DNA from: Lumbricus rubellus
Taxonomy: Eukaryota; Annelida; Clitellata; Crassiclitellata; Lumbricidae
Reading direction: 5' to 3'
Length of the DNA stretch: 64,000 nucleotides
Assembly (NCBI GenBank): GCA_945859605.1
Contig: OX243823.1
Location: 34,583,139-34,647,138, forward strand
Every line of letters starts with the position of its first letter. Positions within the stretch are counted from its first letter, which is position 1. The position numbers and the translations under genes are program-made. Below are positions 53,266-64,000 of this stretch, piece after piece. The notes beneath the pieces are model-generated. The model saw nothing but the letters and a program-made list of their open reading frames with translations, was not told where the DNA came from and searched no databases.

Positions 53266-54237
53266 CACGGTGATTCATAAAAAAACGTTACCCTATATAT
53301 TTTGCTGTAACTTCGCCAAACATAGGGTTATGTCGACGAAATTTTAGGTGAAGATAAAGAATTCATTTATGAACATTATGGAAGTTAAAATTTATTTTCG
53401 AAATTACCCTCATTTGGCAGATACGCATGCGCGAAGACGCGTACGTCATTTTTGGCTGATTCATCAATGATGCGCTGATCCATTGTGTCCGATGCCTCCA
53501 CAATTCGACTACACAACTAGTTGACATCACATATTCGTATTCTGCAGACATTTTCTTGTTTGACACTACATATCTTATAGTCAACTGGATTTAAATCAGA
53601 GATGTTGGGTGGCCACAAAGTAGGCCTAGGCGGGATGAAACCACGAGTTTCAGCTTCCATTACGCAACGGTCTCTCGAGCTCTGTGCGCACGAGCGCTAT
53701 TATGATGGACGATGAAATAAGCTTGCTCCGTAATGTCACGAATGCCAGGCAAACATTGTTGACCTCAACAACTGATTCGATTAAATGGATATGTTCGTAC
53801 GACCAAGTGAAGAGACCCAACCGATGCCATAAGAAATTTGCTGAAAGTTGGTCGATTCCGCAAAAGACGATTTGCTGGAACGTCCCTCTTCTGTGTACCG
53901 GCAGATGCGTGATTGCGAACATTCTGATTGTTACTGGGTGATGCCACAGTAAAAATTTCTCACCAGGAGGCTAACCAGATTAAATTGACCAGGTTTGCAT
54001 GATACAACCTTAGTGACTGACGGGAACGTTGGAATCTTGCTTGTTTCTCGAGATTTTCGTGACGTCATCAGTTTCGTCATCCGCGTTACGTCATTATAGC
54101 TCTGAACGTGACATAATTTTTATAGCACTTGGCCAGATCATCAAGCTTCATTATTCTGAAATTTCATTAAATTTGATGGTCATCCACATGAGATATGCTG
54201 ACTTATGTAGGGTAACGTTTTTTTATGAATCACCGTG
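53266..54237 (-). mobile_element. mariner-type element in the LINE
   Basis: 972 bp with 30-bp inverted ends (CACGGTGATTCATAAAAAAA...) and TA on both sides. Minus-strand remnant reads LWPPNISDLNPVDYKICSV, the mariner catalytic region, with stops around it. Confidence 0.88.
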
Positions 54238-55440
54238 TACATTCCGTGAGTCCTTACTGAGCGTTCCTGCCATTGCCGGTCCATCTTCTCTGACTGATGC
54301 GTCGACCACAGACCTGTTCGCCATCTACGATTCGACCGTGACGGATGTTCTCAACACCTTACTTCCGTTGCACCCCGCAAAGACACGTCGTTCCGTTCTA
54401 ACACCTTGGTTCGACGCCGAGTGTCGCTCCTTCCGCCGTCGTGCTCGTTAGTTAGAGAGACGTTACAGACGTACCAAATCATCTACCGACTGCACCAATT
54501 TTGTGAAATACGTCCGTGAAATGCATCGAAAATACAAAGAAAAGGAACGTGCGCATTGGGAGCAAAAGATCGCCTACCATTCAAGAGAGCCCAGGAAGCT
54601 CTGGTCGACCTTCAATGACCTCTTTGGACGTGCCCGACCAGAAAGCAACACTACCACGCCTCTCTTCTCGCCTGATGCATTTTTAGACGCTTTCGCTACA
54701 AAGGTAAACACCGTCAGGGACGCTACGGCTGACTGCTCACCACCGATCTTTCCTCCGATTAGCTGTGAGTTATCTTCCTTGAACCCTGTCTCAGCTCAAG
54801 AGCTGCGACGAATCATTCTTACCTTTGCACCGAAGACCCGCGAACTAGACCCTCTCCCTACGTCCCTCCTCCAAGAGTTAGTCGACACTCTACTCCCTTT
54901 CCTAACACTCCTCTGCAATAGTTCTCTCCGTGATGGTGTGCTTCCTGAGTCACAAAAACGGTCAATCGTCGTTCCAGTGCCTAAGAGTGAACGTTCGGAT
55001 ATGGCGGATCCAACTAACTTAAGGCCCATAGCAAATGTTTCTTTTTTGTCTAAAGTAATTGAAAAAGTTGTAGCTACCCAGCTCACCCACTACCTTAATA
55101 AAAATGATCTCCTTCCATTTTTTCAATCAGGTTTCCGGAAAGACCACTCCACGGAGACTTTATTTCTTCGCCTTCTTTCGGATATCTATGCGGCCATTGA
55201 CAACTCACAGGTCACTCTTTTGGCGTTGTTCGATGTGAGCGCTGCTTTCGATACAGTAGACCATGATATCCTTTTAACTAGACTTTCTGTCTCTTTTGGC
55301 ATCTCAGGAAATTTTCTCAATTGGCTTACTTCCTACCTTCAGGACCGTTCTAACACTGTGGCTTGTGGGACTACTAGATCATCGTGGACACCTGCCCCGT
55401 TTGGATTGCCCCAAGGCTCTGTCCTAGGTCCCCTATTATA

Positions 55441-56697
55441 CCGGGTGGCGCATAAAAAACGTCCCCAAACTTTGTTAATCTGGCAAAGATCTAATTTCAG
55501 AGATATCAAATATTAATTTACACCAAAATGTTAAGCAATCATTTCTGTGCACACATGTCAAACTTCAAAAGAGTACGTTTATTATATCACACTCTGCGGC
55601 AAGGTTATAACGTCGTACCTGTTAAAATATTTTGCACAAACCTACGTCATTAAAAACGTTCCCAAACGTTGTTAACCTGGCAGGCTGGCAATTAAACAAT
55701 TTTAAAGATAAACTAAATCATAGTACATCAAACTAATCATAATTCATATTTGTAAAACACAGCCAAATTTTAGCTAAAAATACTCAACCGTTTGAGAGAA
55801 ATTGTTGTTAGAACTGTATGACCCATGGCCAAAATTTTGCACAGTTGTTTAATGATGATGTTTTACGCGAGCAAATGTTTGATTGATCCTCCGCTTTCTC
55901 TTGTAACGACCCTTAAACGCTATTTCCACTGTCCTGTTGACTTCTGTAGGCCTATTTGTGTGTCGTCTAATAGAGACCATTAATTTTTTTACTTCAATGA
56001 CCTGCTTAAGTTCGTCAGCATTAATTTTAGAAACAATTTTCTGCGACCAGCATACACATTACACAAGCTCCTTTGGGGCGCTCCGTGCATAAGTAGACCA
56101 TAGGATTTAGATCGGGAGAGTTTGTAGGCCAGGCATCACTGTGGATAAAATCAGGGTTGTTTGCTTGAAGAAATTGCTGATCCAATCTGCAACGATGTGA
56201 AGGAGCACTGTCTTGTTGAAAGATGTAGGCCTAATTATCATCAGGATTGAGTCTACGTAGGCCTACTAGGCCTATACGACGTTCGGGAATGAGCTTATCG
56301 TGTAACAAGCCAATGTAATAGGCCTACTCTCCATTGACATTGGTTTTCCGAGGATCAATGACGATGATGTGTGTTTTACCGTGCATCGAAACTCAAACAG
56401 ATGCCATTAAATTTGTTTAGAGAAACGACTAGTCTCATGATAAAGTCTTACTGGCGCAATTGAAGACTTTCGTTCGCGGCAAAATAAATGACGTAGTTTT
56501 GTGCAAAATGTTTTAATAGGTACGACGTTATAACCTTGCCGCAGAGTGTGATATAATAAACATACTCTCTTGAAATTTGACATGTGTGCACAGAAATGAT
56601 TGCTTAACATTTTGGTGTAAATTAATATTTGATATCTCTGAAATTAGATCTTTGCCAGATTAACAAAGTTTGGGGACGTTTTTTATGCGCCACCCGG
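55441..56697 (-). mobile_element. mariner-type element with about 213-bp inverted repeats
   Basis: Ends CCGGGTGGCGCATAAAAAAC flanked by TA. Inverted repeats 55441-55653 and 56486-56697 differ at few positions. A second, diverged copy of the end sequence lies just inside at about 55649-55690. Interior minus strand reads a degenerate AWPTNSPDLNPM-type motif near 56090-56140. Confidence 0.85.
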
Positions 56698-57625
56698 TAT
56701 ATAATACACACTGCAGACCTTGGACCACTTTTATTGGAAAATGAAATCCTAAGTCAATCCTACGCTGATGATCTACAGGCATATGCTCACTGCTCAGCAT
56801 CTGCCGCTGCTGATGCGGTTCGAGAAATTTGTATGGCCATGGAAACCCTGGAGGCCTGGATGTCCTCTAACCGTTTGCGACTGAACCCTACCAAGACGCA
56901 ATAGTTTCCTCTGATTACATTCTCATCTTTTGTGCGGGACCTTGGTATTATTTTAGATCAAGAGCTAACTTTCACTCGGCATATAAACTTTCTATGCCGA
57001 AGCTGTTAATACCAGTTGCGTCAACTTAAGGTGGTCTCACGCTCTCTGTCTTTTAGTGCTGCCTCTATTCTTGTTCACTCTTTCGTAGTTTTCCGCCTTG
57101 ACTACTGTAGCACCCTCTATCATGGACTACCGGCTGACCAAATTGGCTGCCTGGAACGGGTCCTCCGTTCTCCGGCGCGACTTGTTGGACATATCCCAAA
57201 ATATGACCATGTCTCATCTTATATGCGGGATATCTTACACTGGCTCCCTTCTCAACAGCGGATTGCATACAGGGTATTGCTTTGGTTAGGCATTGCATTG
57301 AAAGACTAGCTCCACCGTATCTTCGAGAACTCTGTTGTTCCATCTTGGGAGTTCATCGTCGATCCACCCTTCGATCGGCGAACCAAATTGAGCTTCTGGT
57401 TCCCCGCTCGCGGACTGCTATGCGACAGCGTCGTTCATTCTCTATTGCTGGTCCTACCAATTGGAATGGTCTTCCTGTTACATTGCGCTTAATTCCCAGA
57501 GGTCACTCCGCTCTGTTCCTTAAGAACCTAGAAACTGTTTAATTTAGCCGTGGTTGGGCCGGGAGCGCTTCTGAGTAGCCTACCTTGAAGAGGCGCTATA
57601 TAAATTTCCGAAATAAATAAATCAA

Positions 57626-58135
57626 TTAATTGTTCTTAGTAGTGAGAGGAAGATAACTAAACGCATTTTTATACACTATTCTAAAATAAAAGGTGAATTT
57701 CCATTCCATGAGTGTTTTTTGGGTGAAAATGCCATTTTTCTTAATTAAGTGGAAGAATCCTTTTTCACTACTGCAACAAGGTTGAAAACAGAAATTTAAC
57801 TAACTGGGAAACCAGAAGTTACCCTTCCTATATAACTGTAATGCCTGCAAGAGGCCACACACTACAGACTTTTCTACTTTTTCACCTTTGCAATCTTTGA
57901 AGAAGGCTGTGTAAAAGAGCTTGAAAATCAAGTCAATCTGAATTTGGAATGAGGCAAGATTCCCTAAAGCAGTTCAGTCTATTAAAATGTCAACGTTTAG
58001 AGATAGAGAAAAAGAAAACTCTGAGTCACAAAAAGTGAGAAGTATCTCGTTTTTGATATTGCATTTAAGCAAGCTGAGCATGTTGTCAAAATTGATAAAT
58101 ATAACCAATTTTTAGCAGATCAGCAAGAATCGCGA
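57626..58135. other. Non-coding stretch
   Basis: Nothing recognised; A/T-rich. Confidence 0.5.
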
Positions 58136-58140
58136 AAAAT

Positions 58141-58618
58141 TTGCATAACTGTGGTCAACGAGGAGAAGAGAGTTGCAGAGCAATAGATGAGACAATAAAA
58201 GTCAGTTATAAGACAAAAATGATAAGAAAATCAGCTAAAGGATCTTGCTCGAGTAACAAGTCAACTAGAGACTACAAGAGAGAGCACAAGAGCAGTGACT
58301 TGAATGATGATGAAGAGGATAGTGACGAAGACGATGAGATGGAGAACACTGATAATTATGACCATGATGTCAAGATCTCAATATATAGGTCTACTACAAA
58401 ATCATTTGAATAGACTACTCTTCAGGAAGATTAAGTTAACAGGAAGATACAGCAGCGACAAACCATTCATTCGTCAAAGCAGGATCTGCATTGGATCACA
58501 TAAACGTGTCAGACAGGAAGTTCACTATCTTGACAGTTACCATCGCAATTTAAGCAAGTTGTTAAAATGCAGACGAAAGCTCCATAAGTTTCAACTGACC
58601 ATCGCATGCCATCAATAA
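58141..58618 (+). other. Unidentified coding-like remnant
   Basis: Two overlapping frames. 58141-58413 is basic then highly acidic (NDDEEDSDEDDEMENTDNYD) and ends at a stop; 58304-58618 gives a basic frame (KRVRQEVHYLDSYHRNLSK). No family recognised; perhaps an old transposon ORF. Confidence 0.35.
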
Positions 58619-58675
58619 TATTATCAGCAAGAGCAGAATGCGATGGAATTGTGTCTACTGATTCAAGAAGAGACT

Positions 58676-60250
58676 ACTGGTGATGGAGTGTGTCATTTCA
58701 GCCGACCTGGCTGCTCAAGTCCTGTATCGATCTACTCGCTCCATATAACGTGTCGGTCTTCAACTCATCGCTGTCCTCCGGCGCCTTTCCGATGTGTTAC
58801 AAGGACGCTTACGTCACTCCTCCCCTGAAGAAGCCGACGCTTTCGCCCTGCGAGCTCTCCAGTTACGGACTGATCTCCAACCTGTCATTCCTGTCAAAGC
58901 TCCTTGAGCGGGTCGTTAGCATCCAGCTAACCGAGTTCCTGTCGTCGGCTGGCCTTTTTTCAGTTCATCAGTCGGCCTACTGGAAACATCATTCGACCGA
59001 GACCGCTCTTCTTAAGGTTGTAACAGACCTTACGGAAGCGATCGATGCGGGCAACCACGCTTTGCTTGGTCTGCTTGATCTCTCGGCCGCCTTCGACACG
59101 GTTGACCATGATGTTCTGGTCGAGTGCTTGTCCAGGACGTACGGGATCCGCTCAACCGCGCTTGACTGGCTTCGTTCCTATCTCTTCAATCACCGACAGA
59201 CGGTGCTTTTCGGCGGGTTTTTCAACCATCCGCTCTCTCTTCTGTGGCGTCCCTCAGGGCTCTGTTCTCGGCCCGCTGCTGCTCCTGCTCTACACCACCG
59301 ACGTGGGTGAGCTTGCTACGAGTCTCGGCCTCGCATCTCATTTCTACGCCGACGACTCCCAGCTCTACACGTGCATGGGACATCCATCAACTGTCGAGCA
59401 GCAGCGGGGAAGAATGGAGCTTGGCAATGAGAGGATTGCCAACTGGATGCGGCTGAACCCCGAGAAGACCGACTTCCTGTGGTGTGCGACCAGCAGACGG
59501 TGTCTCCATCTTGACACCGGCGCGCTGAGTGTCTGCGGAGCCCGGATACGGCCTTCGACTTCCGTGCGCGATGTCGCGCGTCCTGCTGTAGTCAGATCTG
59601 TCCATGAGGCGCCATATCGCCTGGACCATAGGTTGCTGCTTCCTGCAGCTCCGTCTCATCAGGAGCTGAATCAAGTCCTTGCCCTCTGAGGCCGCGAGAG
59701 CGGCCGTTGCCGCTTTCGTCACTTCCAAGGTGGACCGCTGTAACAGCTTGCTTGCCGGCGCGCCTGCGTGCCTCTTGGACGGACTCCAGTCGGTGCTTAA
59801 TGCTGCGGCGAGGCTAGTCTGCAATAGGAGGAAATATGACCACGTCACGCCGCTCCTCCGTGACGTCCTCCACTGGCTGCCTGTTCCATCTCGCATCGAA
59901 TTCAAGCTCTGTCTGCTCGTCTTCAATTCGCTTCACGGAGCTGCACACAAGTACCTGCGCGATTACTGCATAGAGACTCATTCCTCCGCGGCTGGGCTTC
60001 GGCTCAGATCATCCGAGAGGACTGATTTGCGTGTGCGGAGGATGAGAACGCGCTTCGGCGATCGTGCCTTCTCGGTCGCTGGTCCTCGATGCTGGAACAG
60101 ACTTCCTCTCGCTATCCGATCGGCCGGCTCAGTGGACTCTTTTAAATCCATGCTAAATTCACACTTGTTCGCTAGGGCTTATCCGGTGTAGCTGCTTTGC
60201 AAGGCGCCCTTTTAACGGCATGGTTGTGTTACTGCGCCATATAAATCGTC
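58676..60250 (+). mobile_element. L2/CR1-type LINE, RT and C-terminus
   Basis: VTPPLKKPTLSPCELSSYG, ISNLSFLSKLLERVVS, HSTETALLKVVTDL, LLDLSAAFDTVDHDVLVE, then after a frame change GSVLGPLLLLLYTTDVGE and FYADDSQLYT, and after another VTSKVDRCNSLLAGAP, LRDVLHWLPV and FSVAGPRCWNRLP. Higher GC than its surroundings, suggesting a different and younger lineage from the 52601 copy. Degenerate hairpin tail to 60246. 5' truncated. Confidence 0.9.
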
Positions 60251-60258
60251 GTAGGCCT

Positions 60259-60279
60259 AATTATTATTATTATTATTAA

Positions 60280-60369
<90 letters not shown>

Positions 60370-60385
60370 TACTATCATTATTATT
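60259..60385 (+). repeat. (ATT)n microsatellite at a LINE 3' end
   Basis: About 40 ATT units, starting immediately after the LINE tail and a TAGGCCTA at 60252-60259. Confidence 0.97.
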
Positions 60386-60739
60386 TCAGGCAAAAAGGTG
60401 CATCTGGTCACATGAAGGACAGAGTCACCTATTATTTAAAGACTTATAGTTACAAAGATCAATTTTAATTGACAGACTCTGAGAGAAGAATTGCCACTGA
60501 ATTTCATGTATTTTCAAGTTCTACAATGTATAAACGTGAGAGCATGGATGGCTGGTCCGGTGGCATTTGAGTTAACGAATTGCAGTTTTAAAAGACTACA
60601 AGTCGATCAAGTAGCAAAGGATTCCTGTTGAATTGTGGACTTTTCTAAATTAATTTGCAATTGTGAATGAATATCATTCTGAGTTCTTATATCCAATAGT
60701 TACTAAAAACTCAATGATAGTCTATGTATCATTCAACTT

Positions 60740-61012
60740 TATTTCTTCTTCTTCTTTATTCCCTTCCGTCAGTCGAGTGACGACGATGAGGCCTCCACAT
60801 GACTTCTCCAAATTCCTCTGTTTGTGATGAGATCTTTTGCTCTTGACATGTCAATATTCATCTCTTTCAGGTCTTCTCTGACGTTGTCCATCCAGGTTTT
60901 TGGTTGTCTTCCTCTGCTTCTCTCCCCCTCTACGTGCCCGTGCAAGGCCGCGAGGGGTAGTCTTTTTTCTTCCATTCGCTCCACATGGCCGAACCATCTG
61001 AGCCATTTTTTT
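60740..61012 (-). mobile_element. LINE ORF C-terminal fragment
   Basis: Minus frame: MERMEEKRLPLAALHGHVEG, RGRQPKTWMDNVREDLKEM and GIWRSHVEASSSSLD, then a GAA-rich tail (AAAGAAGAAGAAGAAATAAA). Last part of an RTE-type LINE ORF. Confidence 0.8.
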
Positions 61013-61311
61013 TAATTTAGTGTGTGCCATATCATATCATATGGCCATTATCTCAATTTGTAACTTCGAATATAACTATGATGTAAACTTAAAACTTTGT
61101 GCTCATTAAGCACAACCTAAAATGCATTTGATTTTGAAATTTCTTGTACATAATTTAATCTGTAACAAAATTAGCAACTATGCTCATTAAATTTCCAAAA
61201 TAATTTTTTCATAATCATCCTTATGGGGAGTGACCCGATTGAAAACCGTGCTGCGAGCCTGCGACGGAAAAGTATGTCGGTGTTTGTAACAAATTCACAT
61301 AGGCCTAGTCT

Positions 61312-62222
61312 ACTTCTTCTTCTTTACGTTCTCTGCCAAGCGGCAGGTCCAAACGTCCAATGTATTCACGTTTCCCGCTGTTGTGTCATGTCCTTCAGTT
61401 CTCTGTATCCCTCTTCCATCATTCCGTCCAGCAGTTTTTGTCTAGGCCTTCCTCTGCACCTCTTTCCATCCAATCTTTCTTCAATTATTTCTTTCTGCAG
61501 TGAGTCACCTCTTAGCAAATGTCCCACCCAATTCTTTTGTCTGACCTTTATTGTGTCCAGCAGAGATCTTTTCTCTTCTATTATCGTCAGTACTTCTTCA
61601 TTTGAAACGTGCTTTGTCCAACTGATTTTCTCCATCTTTCTCCATACCCACATTTCAAAAGCTTCCAGCCTCTTTACGTCTTATTTTCTCATTGTCCATG
61701 TCTCTGCACCATTATAACGTCACACTCCATATCAATGTTTTGACCATTCTTTTCTTAAGATTTCTATTTAGCCCTCCTCTTAGCAATTCTTTCTTTTTTA
61801 ATTATGCCTCTTTGCCCATTGCAATTTTCCTTCTTATCTCTTTATGACATAATTATGGCGTCACTTGATATTAAGCTTCCCAAATAGCAGAATTCCTTCA
61901 CCTGCTCTATTTCTTCTCCATTTATTTTTATTCATAATTATAGTTGTTTCCTTTTCCTTACTGATCTTAATAACTTTTGTCTTTTTATGTTTATTTTCGT
62001 GTTGTATTCTTCAGAGGTCGCATTTAGTCGATCCATCATTCGTTGCAGATCCTTTTCACTTCCTGCCAGCATTGCTTGATCGTCAGCAAACCTTAAAGCT
62101 TTTACCCATTTTCCTCCTACTTTTATTCCTTCTTCTGTAGCCTACCATCAACTGCCTCTCTTATTAGCTCTTCTATGTAGATATTAAACAGCAATGGTGA
62201 CAACGGACACCCCTGCCTGTTA
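61312..62222 (-). mobile_element. LINE RT and C-terminus, degraded
   Basis: Minus strand from 62220: GCPLSPLLFNIYIEELI, ALRFADDQAMLAGSEKDLQ (RT catalytic ADD), a degraded linker, then FEMWVWRKMEKISWTKHVSN and GHLLRGDSLQKEIIEERLDG. Same class as 35955-36530 and probably 63290-64000. Confidence 0.85.
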
Positions 62223-63285
62223 AATCGACGGCAGACTAAGACGAAGGGTTGCGATGGAAGAAGGTGAGCGGGTTCGATGGCAGTTGAGGACGAGGGAAGG
62301 GGGTTGTTTTCTTCTGCCTCACTCCTCTACCAATTTGTCCCGGTTCTGAATATTCCCCCTCTACTATGACTCTGTCACCAAGCAGTATAATTTGGTACCG
62401 GCGTAAGCTGGGAAGTAAACGGCAAGTCCTGCGATACGCTGGCCCCGTGTCCAAGACCTTGGGATTCGTCCATTGCCGGCTCAAGGCCATTGAAAAGGAG
62501 ATGAGCGCCTCCCTATGTTCCTCATGAAACGGGATAGGACTTTACTTTACTTTACTTTTACTCTGACTCTAACTTTTTGTCTCATGTATACAGATTCCCA
62601 ATAAGTCATAGTTCTACTATACATTGTTTTCTCAAATATTTTAGAAAAGTATGGAAGGATAGAAATCGGACGATAATTTGGCTTTTGCTTTGCGAGGTTT
62701 ATTCAAATTTAATTTGACTTGAAATCGTCGTCGAATTTTGCATTTAGATCTACATGTACGTAGCTACTATTTGCTTGTTAGGGTGGAGTGAAAAAAGAAA
62801 ATCTGATTTTCGAAAAAGTAATAACAACCAAAAGTGGCCCAATGATATGGAGGTCAAGAAATGTCAAAAAATTCTAAAAATATATTGATGTCTTCAGCCC
62901 CCCCACCTCCCACCAGAGGGCCAAAGTTACGAAAAACTGCATTTTGGAAAAAACTTGCAAGTTTCTTATGAAATATTCATAGTGCAAAATAGTTAACTGC
63001 TATTAAATACACCGTTGGAAAGAGCTCTTAAAACTGAATAAAACGATGCATCTATTTTGAGAATAGTCCCATATTTGTAGAAGATAGTCTATCAACTTTT
63101 TGACATGACTCCTCTTCGCGACATGTCGTCAAGCATAGAAATAGTAAAAACACGAATAGCGTTTTTATTCTTTGATATTTCAACGCATAGTCTAATATGT
63201 CATTCGCTTCAGTTCAGGACAGCCTTTCTAAAAGTGCATTGTAAGGCGAGATTTTATATTGCTTGCCTGATATTATTGGGATGGT
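62223..63285. other. Non-coding stretch
   Basis: TTTAC repeats at 62540-62565; AAAA- and CCCC-rich sequence at 62764-63000 starting AGGGTGGAGTGAAAAAAG, possibly the end of a DNA element. No gene seen. Confidence 0.45.
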
Positions 63286-63289
63286 ATCT

Positions 63290-64000
63290 ACTCAACAAAT
63301 CTTAACACTGAGGCTGATTGGCGAGAAGGCTAGAAGAAAATACAAGAAAATTTACAACTGCTTCATCGACTTCCAAAAAGCTTTTGATAGCATCGACCAG
63401 AGTGTAACATGGGCGGCCATGGACTCATATGGAGTAGACAACAAGCTGGTGCGTTTACTAAGAGAAGTTAATAGCAATGCAAAGGCGGCGGTAAGGGTGT
63501 GCGGAGAGATTGGCCCATGGTTCAGCATCGGCAGGAGCACAAGACAGGGTGACCCGATATCACCAGACATATTCATTACTCTCTTGGAAAGAATACTAGA
63601 CAAGACCAGGGAGGAAGAAGGAGGAGTAAAGATCAGCGGAGAGAATATCAACAATCTATGTTTTGCGGACGACATCGACCTGATAGACGATGACATCCAG
63701 AGGTTGGAGAGCACAGCTCAGAAGTTAAGTGATGAAGGAAAAAGGTATGGCCTTGACATGAATTTTGAGAAGACCAAAACGATGGTGTTTGGAGCAAAAG
63801 AACTGTCTAAGAAGATGGAAATAGATGGAAACCAGATAGAAAACGTGGAAAAATTCACATACTTAGGATGCATCAAAACACACGACTTAGACAACAAGAA
63901 AGAAGTATGGGCGAGAATCGCGAAAGCAATGACAGCACTAAAGGCATTGGATAAAATCTGGAAGAGCAAATCCATACATCTACAAACAAAGTTAAAAGTA
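63290..64000 (+). mobile_element. LINE reverse transcriptase fragment, runs off the window
   Basis: One open frame: NCFIDFQKAFDSIDQSVTW, GRSTRQGDPISPDIFITLLE and LCFADDIDLIDDDIQRLE are RT palm motifs; EKFTYLGCIKTHDLDNK follows. Intact for about 235 codons to the window edge. RTE/jockey-type. The 5' part is missing before about 63290. Confidence 0.88.

Larger units (their letters stand above)
52601..57625 (+). mobile_element. L2/CR1-type LINE interrupted by two mariner elements
   Basis: Segments 52601-53263, 54240-55438 and 56700-57625. Apurinic endonuclease-like part: GPLTVLTIYRPGSEPSSAAF, LVIAGDLNLHLENP and ISDHSL. RT: DPTNLRPIANVSFLSKVIEK, FRKDHSTETLFLRL, FDVSAAFDTVDHDILL, GLPQGSVLGPLL and SYADDLQAYAH. 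C-terminus: PKYDHVSSYMRDILHWLP and FSIAGPTNWNGLP. 3' hairpin tail GGGAGCGCTTCTGAGTAG...GAGGCGCTATATAAAT at 57560-57606, then AAATAAATAAAT. Several stops and shifts. Confidence 0.9.

Overview
The window is nuclear DNA of a eukaryote, most likely a marine invertebrate deuterostome (echinoderm or hemichordate type). The support is spliced genes with GT/AG introns, TTAGGG telomere-type repeats, two copies of a Gmr1-like Ty3/gypsy retrotransposon (integrase remnant upstream of RT/RNase H, an order known from deuterostome elements), L2/CR1-like LINEs, tRNA-headed SINEs and many DNA transposons. Nearly all of the sequence is mobile DNA. The species cannot be named from sequence alone.

Left half (1-33431): a large Maverick/Polinton (adintovirus-like) element has been dismantled by nested insertions. 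Its visible genes are integrase and a zinc-ribbon/PLA2 protein (3426-4440, minus), packaging ATPase (4468-5082 plus 20974-21147, plus), penton, membrane protein, dUTPase-fold protein, several small virion-type proteins and the major capsid protein (21155-26929, plus), then two fibre-like genes, an adenain-type protease and a protein-primed DNA polymerase B (26962-33090, minus). Gmr1 copy A (1-3425) sits in the integrase gene. Gmr1 copy B (5083-20968, minus) sits inside the ATPase gene with a 5-bp target duplication (ATATC). A 10.45-kb Mutator-like element (10498-20951) sits inside the 5' LTR of copy B with an 11-bp duplication (TATTAAATACG). A further DNA transposon (11106-16950) sits in that and carries an apparently intact six-exon DUF7869-type transposase gene of 847 codons. 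hAT fragments, L2 tails and a SINE decorate it further.

Right half (33432-64000): two minus-strand exons of one host-like gene, an Ig-domain exon (45573-45938) and a terminal exon with an acidic stalk and hydrophobic C-terminus (34986-35215), are separated by a repeat-filled intron of about 10.4 kb. Around them are minisatellites, a hAT element with perfect 8-bp duplications and a nested TTAA element, L2/CR1 and other LINE copies (several broken by mariner insertions), a solo LTR, SINEs, a TTAA-flanked element packed with microsatellite DNA, and RT fragments running to the right edge.

Cross-cutting signals: the palindrome TAGGCCTA occurs 21 times (about one expected) and appears as an insertion in one retrotransposon copy relative to its sister; an interstitial telomere tract with an 80-bp templated filler marks a repaired break in Gmr1 copy B; the two Gmr1 copies share the same IN and RT deletions, implying a non-autonomous family; L2/SINE 3' hairpin tails repeatedly abut long microsatellites; Polinton start codons share a TATATAAAATG-like context; a 39-bp hAT-type element has perfect 8-bp duplications. 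Many Polinton lesions are single-base changes in homopolymers, so genuine decay and assembly error must be told apart.
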